Origin: Scylla paramamosain
Lineage: Eukaryota > Arthropoda > Malacostraca > Decapoda > Portunidae
Assembly (NCBI RefSeq): GCF_035594125.1
Contig: NC_087157.1
Coordinates: 5,435,001 to 5,499,000 of the forward strand
Length of the DNA: 64,000 bases
Direction: 5' to 3'
The position numbers and the translations under genes were made by a program. Of this stretch, positions 12,396 to 25,189 are shown piece by piece (positions within the stretch are counted from its first letter, which is position 1; each line of letters begins with the position of its first letter). A model generated the notes under the pieces. The model was given only the letters and a program-made list of their open reading frames with translations, was not told the origin of the DNA and did not search any database.

Positions 12396-13880
12396 CACAC
12401 GTCCTTTCCTCCTCAGCATAAAGGCGCCTTTCTTTACACAGTATAGTGGATCTCTGCCATCCAGTGATCCACCACCACATCAACCTGCCATTCCTTCATT
12501 CTTTTTAAAGCCTCGCAGCGTCTTCCTTCCTACTACTTATCTCCTTCCTCAATTTCTCATTTTTCTTTCTCAGTTTTCTTATTCCTTCTCTTTCCCTCTA
12601 AGAATTAATAAAAAAAATCAATCACTCCAGGTTCTATTTCTTCCATTTCAGTTCTCATCATTCCCTTGTAATTTTCTTCCCACAATACAACAGTCTTAAA
12701 TACTTCCCAGGATTTACCTTTTTCCAATAAATTATAATCATTCATAATTATTTCATCTTTCCTAACCACATTCCCTATTACTGTGACTCACGTACGACGC
12801 CTATTACGTTTCAAACTTACTCCACCTCGCATTTCCTCATAGCTCTTTACTACTCACTGTTCTCTTCATTTAATACTCTCTTTCTCAACCTCGCTCTTAG
12901 TTCCTTAATAAAAGTTTCCTCTTTTCCCCTGACGTTCATACCTACAGTATATATCCGTGAACACACACACTCACAAAGGTCAATGTTCTCAAGCATTTAC
13001 CCTTCAGTATTCTCTTTCTCAACGTTGTATTAACCCACAGCCATACAAGAGAGTCGGCACAAAAGTCCCCTTCAACCATTCCCACTTCACCTCCACAAAC
13101 ACTCGCCCCTCTAAACCTATTCCTTAAAACACCCAAAAGAAACTACACTCCCTCTCTCTCTCCCTGCTTCGATGGACATTTTGGCAGCTGCATCCACACT
13201 CAGACAACGAACACTGCCCACCTGTTTACCTGTTCCAGTGTTTTATAATGCAGGAATCGGCGCTCACAAAATATTCCAACAAAGGGTTCTACTGCCTATG
13301 TACTCGTGTGTGAGTGTGTATCGTCACTATTTCGATACTGCATCACATTCATATTGAACTTCATTCTTTTTCTTTACAGCTTGCTGCTGCTGCTGCTGCT
13401 GCAGTAATGATGATGGCTGTAATGCTGATCATCATCATAATCATGAAGAAAATAATAATCATTATTATCCTTATCATTATAATAAAATCAACGGAAACAT
13501 CATCAAAATGTAAAATATTGTAACTAATGTATATCATATTAATACAAAATCATATATATATATAAAATAATAATAATGTAAAATTCTAGTTACTACGTAT
13601 ATAGAAAACATCTGTAAGAGTAAGAATAAAAAGAATAAAATGAAATATAGTATAATATAAAACGATAATAAAAAGAAAATTCAAACTGAGAAATACTCAT
13701 TGAAATGAAGCTTCAAATCTACAAAGAAAAAAAAAAGCGAGATATGAAAAAATGGGAACCAAAGAAAAAATGAATAAACACATATATCTGGAGATGAATT
13801 ACTAAGAAAAAAATATTGTGAGCTGAGAGACGCCAAACGAACATGTCAAGAGTAATACTAATGAGGCGGGAAGTGATTAG
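12393..13880. other. Unassigned intergenic sequence
   Basis: Pyrimidine-rich to about 13160, then AT-rich. It contains (CTG)7 at 13381-13402, and ATC/ATT trinucleotide-like sequence at 13405-13480. No gene is supported. Confidence 0.45.
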
Positions 13881-14140
13881 TCTCCACACACACACACACA
13901 CACACACACACGACCCTGACCTCATTCGGCCGAGTAGAGACAGGCAATAAATGCGTAGGTCTGAATAGGAGGACTAGAAAAAAGAAAAAAAGAAAAAAAT
14001 AGTGAAAGAAACGCAGAAAAGAAAACAAAAAAGGAAAAAACGGAAAAAAATGAATGGCAATAGAAAAAAAAAACTGAATGATTAAAGAATTAAAGAAATG
14101 TGAAAAGTTAAGAGAAAATACATGGAAAGATTGGGAAAGA

Positions 14141-14146
<6 letters not shown>

Positions 14147-14217
<71 letters not shown>
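14147..14217. repeat. (GA)n microsatellite
   Basis: About 35 units inside a long A/G-rich segment (13970-14220). Confidence 0.95.
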
Positions 14218-14218
<1 letters not shown>

Positions 14219-14229
14219 GAGGGGAGGAG

Positions 14230-14230
<1 letters not shown>

Positions 14231-14292
<62 letters not shown>
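14231..14292. repeat. (AC)n microsatellite
   Basis: About 31 units, 14 bp after the (GA)n array. Confidence 0.95.
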
Positions 14293-14293
<1 letters not shown>

Positions 14294-14617
14294 CAACCTT
14301 CAACCACCACCACACCTATCCTAACTCTCTCACTCCTAACGACTAACCTCCCTCGCTAAAGAATCACCCTCTGGAGTCGTGTAAAACAAATCCTCATAAC
14401 AGTACATTATAGACCCACAAAAAGAAAACGAGATTAAAAAAAAAAAGGGGGGAGGCAGGTAAGAGAAAAGAAATGACAAATAGGAGCAGTACAAGAGGAG
14501 TAACAAGAGGAAGACTAAGGCAGCGCTTCCTGTGACTCTAATCATCAAGAGGGAATGCAAATAACTTTTTAAAAGGACGTTATATTTATGGTAGAAAATT
14601 AATGGGCGGATAACGAG

Positions 14618-14618
<1 letters not shown>

Positions 14619-14696
<78 letters not shown>
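14619..14696. repeat. (GA)n microsatellite
   Basis: About 38 perfect units. Confidence 0.95.
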
Positions 14697-14699
<3 letters not shown>

Positions 14700-14829
14700 T
14701 GAACGGCAAGGACACGAGCGAAGGAGAAGAACAGGAGTAACAAGAAAAGATTAGTTGTATATGAAGGAGAGATTTTTCTGGTTAATGACGCTGCGTTGCT
14801 ACCTTTTTATTACTGGGCTACTAAATCTT

Positions 14830-14958
<129 letters not shown>

Positions 14959-15066
14959 AAAAAAGGAAAAAATGGGAGAAAAATAAGAGAAAAAGAGAAA
15001 AAGGAAAAGAATAAAGGTGTAAATAAAAAAATAAAAGAATTCTATAAATGTTGAAAGAATGTGAGG

Positions 15067-15067
<1 letters not shown>

Positions 15068-15151
<84 letters not shown>
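15068..15151. repeat. (GA)n microsatellite
   Basis: About 42 units, the fourth (GA)n array in 1 kb, all with purines on the plus strand. Confidence 0.95.
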
Positions 15152-15153
<2 letters not shown>

Positions 15154-15319
15154 ATAAAAAGACCAAAATTACGCCTAGATTGCATAACAACGCTGAGCCC
15201 ATCCCGGATAATGAGAGGATCACTTAGGGCTTAAAAATTACTTGTTATGGTAATGAGGCGTGCACAGGATTCCGGGCTTAAAGAAAGGGCGTGAGAGAAG
15301 GCAATGCAAGGTAAGGCAA

Positions 15320-15566
15320 CCACCACCACCACCACCACCACCTTCTTCTCCTCCTCCTCCTCTCCCTTTTAAGCAACAACAATAGTGGTAATGATAATCA
15401 AGGCATAACAGAAATCAGAGAAGGAGGAGGAGGAGGAGGAGGAGGAGGAGGAAATGAAGATAAAGGTGCAAGTAGAGGACAAAAATATATATATGTAGTA
15501 CTATGAGGAGGAGCCAGAAGAACAGGAGGAGGAGGAGGAGGAGGAGGAGGAGGAGGAGGAGGAGGA
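15320..15566. repeat. (ACC)n, (TCC)n and two (GGA)n arrays
   Basis: ACC at 15320-15342, TCC at 15350-15361, GGA at 15422-15451 and GGA at 15523-15566. The TCC and GGA tracts are inverted relative to one another. Confidence 0.85.
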
Positions 15567-15839
15567 AAAGCATGAGAAACAGGAGAAGGAACAGGGGTAA
15601 TGGAAAATGGTAAAGGTGAAAGACGAGAAGGAAGAAAAATCGAAGGAGGTCGAGAATAGAAATATGAAGAGAACGAAAAATGAGTGACAAAAATATTTAA
15701 AAAAATAAATAAATAGCCAAAATAAGTAAAAAGTAAAGTCGAGAAGACATGACACGACAAGGGCGACACCACAGAGAACAGAAGGAACAAAATAAAGATC
15801 AGGACATGGACAACATCGCAAGAGAACACAGCAGAACGC

Positions 15840-16200
15840 ACAACGCACCTCAGCGCAATACCTGGTGACCGCCGCCGCCGCCGCCGCCGTCGCCAGCGTC
15901 GCCGCCCTAATTAAAAATACAGGCTGCCCACTCCTACACAGCGACGGGCCGCAGTAATTAGACGCGAGATGCTGGTTTCCATTAGCGGGACGGGCATTAT
16001 CAGGACGGGCGCTGCTGCTGGCGGTGCTGGAGGCGTTGTTACGGCCTCCCGTCCACCCGCTCGTCCACCGCCATTCCAGCCACACGCGAAAACACGATTT
16101 CCACGCCCAATTTATTTATCTAATGACCTCGTGTGAAGTCAGCGGGGATCAAACGATACATGCGCCCGCACACACGCGAGCAAGCAAGGATAGCGCGTCC
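15840..16200. promoter_or_regulatory. CpG-rich segment with homeodomain-type sites (candidate regulatory element)
   Basis: The segment is much richer in CpG than its surroundings and includes (CCG)n at 15868-15890. It contains CTAATTAA (~15907), GTAATTAG (~15954) and CCATTAG (~15978), all ATTA-core homeodomain sites, within 80 bp of complex, non-repetitive sequence. No credible exon was seen in either strand. The regulatory role is inference. Confidence 0.35.
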
Positions 16201-16202
16201 GC

Positions 16203-16203
<1 letters not shown>

Positions 16204-16236
<33 letters not shown>
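16204..16236. repeat. (AC)n microsatellite
   Basis: About 16 units. Confidence 0.92.
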
Positions 16237-16238
<2 letters not shown>

Positions 16239-16269
16239 CTCAGGGTTCATCGACTCTGATACTATGTAA

Positions 16270-17070
16270 TTAGTCTTTTTTTATTCTTTCCTTCTTTCCT
16301 TCCTTCTTTTCCAGGACCCCTTCGTCAGCGGTTTAGCCTCAAGGACACTGCTGACCGACTGACCCACCAACCGACCGACCCAGCGAGCCACACAACGACC
16401 AAACGACCAAACCATCGACCTGCAGCCGCCTATCTTGTCTCCAGCCCCCTTCCCCCCCGCCTCCCCTCCCGCTGACGACTTCACGCCCACGACACGGGTA
16501 GTTCATGATGGCCTAAGTGAGACAGGGCACGGCAGCCTCGCGAGGGATCGGGGAGTGAGGGACGTGTAAAGAGGAAGGATGAGGTGGTGGGAGATGTAGT
16601 AGTAGGTGGTGGTGGTGGTGGTGGTGGTGGTGTGTACTATCCTTCATATTCCTACTCACCTATTCTCCTCTCATTTTCCTCCTTCCTCTACATCCTTTCC
16701 TTCCTCCTCCCAACATCCTCTATACATTGTCTCTCTCTACATTTATCTTCCCCCCCTCCTTCCGTTCTATGTTCTCTCCCTCTTTCCCTTTATTCTCCAC
16801 CTTCCCCTCCTCACCATTCTCCTCTCCCTCTAAATTACTGTCCTTCCTCTCAATTTCTTCCTCTTCCTGCTTCCCCTCTAAACCCTCCTCTCCCACACAT
16901 CTCCCTCTTCACCGCCCCCCACCTCTCCCCTACATTGTCCCCCAAAGGTCAGCGGCGCGCCCCTCCTGCAGGCTACAGAGGCCGTCGATACCTCGTCAGC
17001 CGCCTCAATCTGTGTCTACTGCCTGACTGTGATTCTCAGGACGTGACGGGAATTTTGAGTCTGTTCACTG
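16270..17070. other. Unassigned, mostly pyrimidine-rich sequence
   Basis: It includes a degenerate GACC tetramer tract (16345-16410), (GGT)n at 16606-16630 and TCC-rich sequence to 16930. Long open frames here are low-complexity Ser/Pro/Leu. Confidence 0.5.

Positions 17071-17074
<4 letters not shown>

Positions 17075-17154
<80 letters not shown>
17075..17154. repeat. (CT)n microsatellite
   Basis: About 39 perfect units. Confidence 0.95.
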
Positions 17155-17155
<1 letters not shown>

Positions 17156-17880
17156 ATGTTGAGTTTTTTTGTTTAGGTATTTCTTATGCTATTTTTTTCG
17201 TTATTATTTATTAAGCGATTGCTTATTTGTTTCTTTCTTCTCTTCTCCTTTAATTTTTCGCTGTCGTAAAATTTTCTCAGTTCTTCTATTAGTCGTTGTC
17301 TTCGTCTTCGTTTTCTCATTTGTAGTTTTCTATGTCGTCTTTTCTTCGTATTTCCTTCTTCTACTTCTTCTCCTCCTCCACTCCATTTTCTTTCACCTTC
17401 GCCTTTTCAACCTCCTTCGACTGGTCCTCCTCTCCTTCTCCACTACCTCATCCTGCTAACTATATATATATATTTTTTTTCCCAACTTGAATAGAATCCG
17501 CGTGATATGTGAAGGCGAGACGCGAGAAGCCACTGACAACACTGGTTACCACTTCCAAGTACCAGTAGTGACAAGGGCTGTGTGTGAGAAAACTGTGCTC
17601 GCTAAATTGGGTACACGTCTCTCTCTCTCTCAAGTGACCCAAACTAATTTACCATTGATGATGAATGAAAAGCTCCCATTAACTCAAGCTTATATACATC
17701 CCAGGAAATACTAGCAAGAGTGAAAGAATAATATGTAAAAAGGTGGGTGGTTTATTTTTTTTTTTTTTCTCCCCTCCCACAGCATTCCTTGGAGTAATGA
17801 GCGCCGCAGAACCTGCCACCGTGCCCACCCCGTCTCCAGTGAAAGGAAGGATTTCTGGCTTCTGATAACTCCTGAATAAG
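17155..17880. other. Unassigned intergenic sequence
   Basis: T/C-rich to 17460, then mixed. No exon is supported. Confidence 0.45.
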
Positions 17881-17918
17881 CATCCTCCTCCTCCTCCTCC
17901 TCCTCCTCCTCCTCCTCA
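17881..17918. repeat. (CCT)n trinucleotide array
   Basis: About 12 units. Confidence 0.92.
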
Positions 17919-18023
17919 CCATCATCATCTTCCCTCCTTCAGTTCCCACTCCTCCACCTAATACTCTTACTTTTATATTTTATTCATTCTCTAATATTAT
18001 TGAGAATATGACTGAGTTTGTTG

Positions 18024-18029
18024 TTGTCG

Positions 18030-18105
<76 letters not shown>

Positions 18106-18197
18106 TAATATTATTACTGCTATTGTCATCATTATCTTTATTAATATTATTGTCATCATCATCATCAACACCACCATCATCATCATCACCCTCATCG

Positions 18198-18263
<66 letters not shown>

Positions 18264-18298
18264 ATAATAATAATAATAATAAAATTATTATTATTATA
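18024..18298. repeat. Compound trinucleotide array (ATT)n-(ATC)n-(CTA/ACC)n-(AAT)n
   Basis: 275 bp that pass through four trinucleotide types. They include about 20 ATT units, degenerate ATC, about 20 ACT/ACC units and finally AAT. The start (ATT) and end (AAT) could pair as an imperfect hairpin. Confidence 0.9.
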
Positions 18299-18309
18299 AC
18301 TTAAATACA

Positions 18310-19050
18310 ACAAGAAAACCCATTTGTGTTGGTAACTTTGCACCAGTGGCCTTAGTTTTGAAGAAGTATCACCACCTCGAATTATCCCTCTCAATATCGT
18401 ACCCCTCCCTCAACAATCCCACATACGGCAGAATAATACTAAGAAATCAACGTGTTCTTAATAAAATTCACCCCTAACTTAACGCACCATCACCAAACAA
18501 TAGAAATAAAGTCCTTAACAGAAGCTTTACTCTCTCTCCAAACTGTACACCTTTACGATGAGTTTCCTTTATAACAGTCCTTTCTCTTCCTGCTCCTCCT
18601 GCTCCTGCTGCTCCTCTTCCTGCGGCTCCCTCTCCTCCTCCAATCGGTGCAGGAGGGTGCGTGAGTCTCCCAGGGGCGGGGTGACCTCACCTACTAATGG
18701 ATTACTCGCTCTGCCACTGACCACAAATACACATTCTCCCTTCCTTCCTTCCTTCCCTCCTTTAAGTGCTGCCTTCCTTTTCTCATCCTCCCCCGTTGCT
18801 TTCTTCTTTCCCTCCTTAATTCCTTTCTTACTGCAGGTCGCCACTAATGTGCCTTTTCTTCTTTCTTTTCTTTCTCTTCCTTTCTTCATTATGTATTCAC
18901 TCCATTCACTAACTATTCTCTTTCTTTTTCCTGTTTCCCTGTTTGTTTCTTTCATTCTTTTCCTCCGTCAGGTCACCACTAATGCACTTTCTCCCTCCTT
19001 AATGCCTTCCTTGTGTATTCGTTGTGTGTTTTCCTCTTCCTTCCTCCTCC
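18310..19050. other. Unassigned, pyrimidine-rich sequence
   Basis: TCC/TTCC-rich without a clear period. The 232-residue open frame crossing it is low-complexity Ser/Leu/Phe and is not a gene. Confidence 0.5.
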
Positions 19051-19052
19051 TT

Positions 19053-19156
<104 letters not shown>

Positions 19157-19439
19157 TTTACTTTTCTTCCTCCTCACCACCGCAATATTCTTTCCACCTA
19201 ACTTCCTAACTTCCTTGCAATTTCCATATTACTTTCCTATCTTCCTCTTTTCTTAATTGTCTTTCTCTTTATTTTCTTCCATAATTTTCTTCCCTTTCTT
19301 TTCTTTATCTTCCTTTCTTTCTTTCTCTAAAACAAAGTTCTTCATCTTTCACTAAAACTTTCTTCTTAAACATCCTTTTCTTCTCTGTTTTCCTTTTTCC
19401 CTTTTTATCCCCTTTGCTTAGTTTTTCGTTTACTTCCTT

Positions 19440-19880
19440 ATTTTTTTCTCCTCTTCTTCCTTCCTGCTTTGATTTCTCCTTTCCTTCCTGCCTTCCTTTT
19501 CAACATCACCTTTCTTTCCTTCCTTCCTTCTTTCCTTCTTAGCATAATCTTCCTTCCTTCATTCATTTATTCTTTCCTTCCTTCCTTCTTTCCGTCCTTC
19601 CAGCTTTTCTTCCATTTTACCTCGCTTCCTTCCCTCCTTCCTATCTTCCTGTCTTCCTTTTCACCATCACCTTGCTTTCTTCCTTCTTTCCTTCCTTCCT
19701 TCCTTTCCTACATCATTCGTTTTCAAAATCATCTTGTTTGCTTCCTTCCTTCCTGTCTGTCTTCTGTTTTCAACATCACATAGCTTCCTTCTTTCCTTCA
19801 TTCCTTCCTTTTCAACATGACCTATTTTCCTTCTTTCCTTCCTTTCTTCCTTTCTTCCTTTTCAACATGAACTAAAGTAT
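19440..19880. repeat. Degenerate (TTCC)n tract with recurring TTTTCAACATCAC module
   Basis: CTTCCTTTTCAACATCACCT-like modules recur near 19492, 19655, 19725, 19765, 19808 and 19857, separated by TTCC/CTTT tetramers. The spacing is irregular. Confidence 0.75.
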
Positions 19881-19991
19881 TTTCTCCCCTCCTTCCTTCC
19901 CCTTCACCTGTACATTATTTTGTTCCCTTCAGTGCTTCCCGGTATAACCCTTCCGTTTTCTCCTTCACCTGTAATCTTCCACCAGTGCAAC

Positions 19992-20118
<127 letters not shown>

Positions 20119-20129
20119 TGATCCACTGC

Positions 20130-20795
20130 CAGACTAATTCAAATTCCTCTGCTTAATTAACATATATTAAAAAGGACGTGACAAAAGAAGTCCCCCAAAA
20201 TGTTTTGAATGAGGAATAACAACAATAGGCAACATTACAATCTTACTTGTTAAGACTTCATTACATGAGAATATGCAGCTTTTTATTCCTCCCCTCCTTG
20301 TTATTCATGTACTTTTTTTTTTTTTTTGTATCTGAAAAGAAATTAATAAATGTTGGGGCGGGGGAGGGAATGTAAAGTAATACCATGGTTGTTGTATGCA
20401 TTTAACTGTCGATTAAATAATAATAAAAACAGAGTAAATTAAGTTGTATGCACACTGCCAATGGACGAGCTGAAAAAACAATTCCGTCAGCATTGATAAA
20501 ATAAAAGGGAAAAACAACATAAAATTCTATCCCTTTTATAAAGTCCGCATTGATAAAAAACAAAATACATAAAACCCTCTCTCTATTTTTTTTTTTTTTT
20601 TTCATGTAGTTCGCGTCCATACCGCGCTGTGAGGCTGTGATGGGTGCAGCGCCGTAAAGGTAATGAAAAAACTTCCGCGGAATATCCATCGACTAGAATG
20701 ATAACAAAAAAAATGCACTAATGCGACACTAATACGAGAGGCCTGGCCATCCCTCTTTGGCGCACACACGATGAAAAGATCCACTCGCTGCTTGT
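20130..20795. other. Unassigned intergenic sequence
   Basis: AT-rich with T-runs at 20313 and 20588. No gene is supported. Confidence 0.45.

Positions 20796-20799
<4 letters not shown>

Positions 20800-20868
<69 letters not shown>
20800..20868. repeat. (CT)n microsatellite
   Basis: About 34 perfect units. Confidence 0.95.
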
Positions 20869-20869
<1 letters not shown>

Positions 20870-20989
20870 TTTTTTCATTTCTTTATTCACTCACTTTTTT
20901 TCGGTAATAAAAATGAGGATTTGAAAACTAGGCCACTGCAAAAAAACAAAAAAAAATTATGCAACTTTCTCTCTCTCTCTCTCTGGTAC

Positions 20990-21440
20990 TGGAGGTGACA
21001 GTCACTGGTGGAAGGCGCCTCGCTCTGGGGGTGTGACAGTCCACTGGGAAGCGTGACTGTCTTTGTGGAGGGGTGAGGTGGGGTGTGAGGTGCAGTCACT
21101 CAGCGGTAGCGTGACAATATCTCTGGGAATCACAGTCTGCCAGGTGAGGAATAACAGTCTACTTGGCTGGGAATAACTGTATTTGATGGGAAATTAGTCT
21201 ACTCGTTAAGGAATGACTATATCTAATGGGGAATGACAGTCCATCAGATGAGGAATGTCTTTGTAGTAAAAATAACAGTCTATTTAATATGAAATCACTG
21301 TCATAGAAAAAAAAAAAAAGTGTCTGACCTCGAATGACCTTCCATTTGTAAGACACACTGTCTATTACATACGAATTATTGTCTGGTGGCAAATGACTGT
21401 ATATGGCGAACCATGACTGTCTCCCTGGCGTGGCGTGACA
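20990..21440. repeat. Degenerate ~21-bp minisatellite
   Basis: Units resemble AATGACAGTCTAYTTGATGRG. Examples are ATAACAGTCTACTTGGCTGGG, ATAACTGTATTTGATGGGA, ATGACTATATCTAATGGGG, ATGACAGTCCATCAGATGAGG and ATAACAGTCTATTTAATATGA. About 15 units are recognisable and the unit length varies from 18 to 23 bp. Confidence 0.7.
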
Positions 21441-22075
21441 GGTGACAGGGTAATATTGACTCTTGGGCGGTGTTTGTGTGCGCTGTGGATGCAAGCAGGG
21501 TGGTGGAGGGCAGGCGACTCAGGGAGGGAGGAGGGAGAAGCAGCAGACTTTCGTGGGGATCCGTCAACTTAAGCTGTCCGTTTCGCCGCCGCACCCAGGC
21601 TGTATTTGGGCAATATCGTCCCATTTTTTACCGCAATGACCACGAATCCGAGAGAGTTATGAGTTCCGATCTGTCTAGGAAACTATTGTGAATATATATA
21701 ACTGGGCTTTTATTTTTCTGGCACGAGAGAGGGAGAAAGAGAGTGAGAGGGAGAGGGTGCTGGTCCGTGACACGTGTGAGAGTAGGGTAGGCGGAGAGGG
21801 AGGGGAAAATTGGAAGGCATGGACGAATAGAGTAGGGGAGACGAGGGGAGAGAAGGGAGGGAAAGGGGAAGCTCGGCTGGTTACAGGAAGTATTTGGGAA
21901 TATACCTTCGTTCATTCACTTCTTAATTTATCATGGCGGGGTGAGAAGGCCACTTAGACCGAGGCAGGGAAACACCAAAATAAGGGAGAGAAAAAAAAAA
22001 AACTCCACAACTTCATATAACTAAGGACAAACTAGAAAGGAAAAATACACAACCATCAATCTCCCGTGAAGTGGG

Positions 22076-22175
<100 letters not shown>

Positions 22176-22316
22176 TAGACACAGGAACACGTAAACAGAG
22201 TGAGAGACTGAGACAAATAAAGAAACACACAAATGCAGAGTAAAAAAAAAAAAAAGAAAAAAAGAAAAAGCAATCGAAAGAAACCTACAAACACATACAA
22301 AACAAAGAACAAATAT

Positions 22317-22317
<1 letters not shown>

Positions 22318-22354
<37 letters not shown>
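22318..22354. repeat. (CA)n microsatellite
   Basis: About 18 units. Confidence 0.93.
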
Positions 22355-22357
<3 letters not shown>

Positions 22358-22627
22358 CTACCACGCTTCCTCCACTGCAACAATACTAACACATCGTAAC
22401 AAAATAGCGAGCACAATACAACGTTATACCCGATAGGAGTCGTAAAGAATCTTTATAGTGAAAAGCGAAGGATTGGTTGACATTTCCTCCCTCCCATACA
22501 TCTGTCTCCCCTTCACCTTGCCATCCCTATCTCTGAAAATCGCCCTTTTTCCCTTCCCTTTAAATCCATATTGCTATCATAACCTAAGCTTCCGTAACTT
22601 TATCTCCCTCTTTCCGTCCTGCTAACC

Positions 22628-22630
<3 letters not shown>

Positions 22631-22697
<67 letters not shown>
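22631..22697. repeat. (CT)n microsatellite
   Basis: About 33 perfect units. Confidence 0.95.
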
Positions 22698-22700
<3 letters not shown>

Positions 22701-23095
22701 CCCTTGCTATTCATGCGAGTACAGAACATGTTTCCCTCACACCCCAATCACATCCGCTTCATGTGTGCGGTAATTTCGCTGAACTAAGTTGAATGGTGTT
22801 TTCTCTTCGTTTGCGTTTGTGTTGAAAATATCAAACCAACACACGAAATATGAAAAAAAAGTAAATAAATAAAAATAATATATATCGTGTGTTTTTTTTT
22901 TCATTTCTCGTAACTTGTTTCTTTTAATGTGTGTGTTTCTACTGTGTTTTTTTTTATTTTCTTTTTAAGGGAAGGGATGATTCAGACATGTTTGAATGAT
23001 ATTTCTGCAATTTAAAAACTTTTCTAAATCAACGATCTGATTCAAGGTTGTTGTTTTTTTCACATTTGAGGCATCGTCAGTAATAACTTTTATTA
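22698..23095. other. Unassigned AT-rich sequence
   Basis: T- and A-runs; no gene or repeat family recognised. Confidence 0.45.
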
Positions 23096-23096
23096 A

Positions 23097-23097
<1 letters not shown>

Positions 23098-23149
<52 letters not shown>
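23098..23149. repeat. (CA)n microsatellite
   Basis: About 25 units. Confidence 0.95.
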
Positions 23150-23286
23150 CAGTATATGTACAAATCGCACACTGCAAAAATTGGTAGATATGAACGAAAA
23201 TAACTAAAAAATATAGGTAAATAAATCAAATTAAAAGAGTTTTGAAGCGTGCGAACAACGTTTGGACAACAAAATAAATGGTGTAC

Positions 23287-23410
23287 CATCACCACCACCA
23301 CCACCACCACCACCACCACCACCACCACCACCAACCATCAACACCAGCGCCATCACACTCACCACCATCACCAACACGACCAATACTACCATCATCACCA
23401 CCATCACTAC
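23287..23410. repeat. (ACC)n array passing into ACC/ATC triplets
   Basis: Fifteen perfect ACC units to 23332, then degenerate ACC/ATC/ACA triplets. A 28-bp A-run follows at 23518-23546. Confidence 0.9.
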
Positions 23411-23515
23411 AGCCATCACCAGCAACAACAACGACAAGGACGCCACATTAGGGACGCCAGGTTTTATTGGCGAGATTATATTCAACAGTATCGTCAGTTT
23501 GGTATGACAACTAGC

Positions 23516-23548
<33 letters not shown>

Positions 23549-23885
23549 AAAAAAGAAAAGTCCAGTAAAACAAAAGAGAAATTAAATGTCACAAAAAATA
23601 ACCAGTCACGCGGAAAAAAAGTCCGTGAAAAAATGCCACAAATGTTATGTTAGGTTAGGGCATGTCAGTTTTTTTTTTTTATTATTATTTTGACAGATTC
23701 TCAAAACGTTCAATTCACTCTTGTCCTAAAAAAAAAATTACTTCCTACGCAATTATTTCCTATCCGTTTCCTTTTTTTTTTTTTTCAATCTGTTTTCTTT
23801 TAGTCTCTCTTACCATCCAGTCACTTACGCACCAGGTAACATACAATTAACGCCGCCATACCTGACCAGCACGTGGCCTATACAT

Positions 23886-24054
23886 ACACATTCCCCTTCG
23901 TCCTCTTCCTCGTCCTCTTCCTCCTTTCTTTACGTACCTAACCTTCAACCATCCATCAGAAAACGACGTATACATTCCTCTTCGTCCTCTTCCTCGTCCT
24001 CTTCCTCCTTTCTTTACGCACCTAACCTTCAACCGTCCATCAGAAAACACGACG
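23886..24054. repeat. 84-bp tandem duplication
   Basis: CGTCCTCTTCCTCGTCCTCT, TTTCTTTACG(T/C)ACCTAACC, TTCAACC(A/G)TCCATCAG and AAAACGACG occur twice at an 84-bp offset. Few differences separate the copies, so it is recent. Confidence 0.9.
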
Positions 24055-24284
24055 GAGGCCCCCCACCCCCTCCCCTCCCAGTACATACACACACCTCTAT
24101 TTCTTTCCACCTTCACGAGTACCTACCAGACCATGGTTTATTTCTTCCGTTATTAATTCTGGCCGCCATAGTAATCAGTGCGGATAAAAATATACAACAT
24201 ACCAGCACATACGCACATTCTTCCCTCACCACACACTTTCCCTTCCCATTGCTCTCCTCCGTATCGGCCTTACGTAAGCGACAC

Positions 24285-24285
24285 T

Positions 24286-24317
<32 letters not shown>

Positions 24318-24332
24318 CACAGACAGACAGAC
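24285..24332. repeat. (GACA)n tetranucleotide array
   Basis: About 12 units with one CACA interruption. Confidence 0.93.
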
Positions 24333-24437
24333 AAACATGGAGGAGGTTCACTGTAGGAAAAAGAAGGGAAATGAAAGGAGACAGACAGAAAGACAGATTG
24401 AAAGGACCACTATTGATAACGAGAGTAAATAAAATGA

Positions 24438-24439
<2 letters not shown>

Positions 24440-24498
<59 letters not shown>
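24440..24498. repeat. (GA)n microsatellite
   Basis: About 29 units, followed by a GGAGA/AGGGA purine-rich tract to 24720. Confidence 0.95.
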
Positions 24499-24502
<4 letters not shown>

Positions 24503-24945
24503 GAGCTAAGGGGAAAGAAAGACAAGACGAAAGGAGAGAGGAGAGACTCGGGAGGCGTCACTGAGGCAAGACACCACCTGCATTTATTCTGCAATTAGCA
24601 GGGTTCCTCCTCGCGCCAGATGGGAGACAGAGAGGGAGAGAGGGAGAGGAAGAGAAGGGAGAGAAGGGAATGAGACACGGAAGGGACGCAGATAGAAAGT
24701 AAGAGGGGACGGAATGGAGTCCTTAGGGATATTAGTGTAAGTACAGACATCATATTCCTCTTCTTTTCCCCCTTCTCCTCCTCCTCGTCCTCCTCCTCCA
24801 CAGCGGCGGCTCTCATGCACATTTACACATATAATACACCTGCTTAACACACCCTCCCGCCCTTCCCCCTCTAATTAAATATAACTTTACCCATTCATCT
24901 TGACCCCACTTTGTGCTGCTACCACTAATTCCCCCTTAATCAGCT

Positions 24946-24952
<7 letters not shown>

Positions 24953-24996
<44 letters not shown>

Positions 24997-25033
24997 CAAT
25001 AGTAAAAAGAGAGATGGATAATAGCTACCAATT

Positions 25034-25120
<87 letters not shown>
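24953..25120. repeat. Two adjacent (CT)n microsatellites
   Basis: 24953-24993 and 25037-25120, separated by 43 bp of unrelated sequence. Confidence 0.95.
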
Positions 25121-25123
<3 letters not shown>

Positions 25124-25189
25124 CAAACGGAGAGCGTGAGGAATGGTCATCTGAATTCCCCAGAGGAAGCGTTTCCCCTTAGTTGATTA

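Noticed and set aside
23879..24054. Direct repeats resembling a CRISPR array
   Set aside because: Only two long near-identical units without spacers, in a eukaryotic context; this is a tandem duplication.
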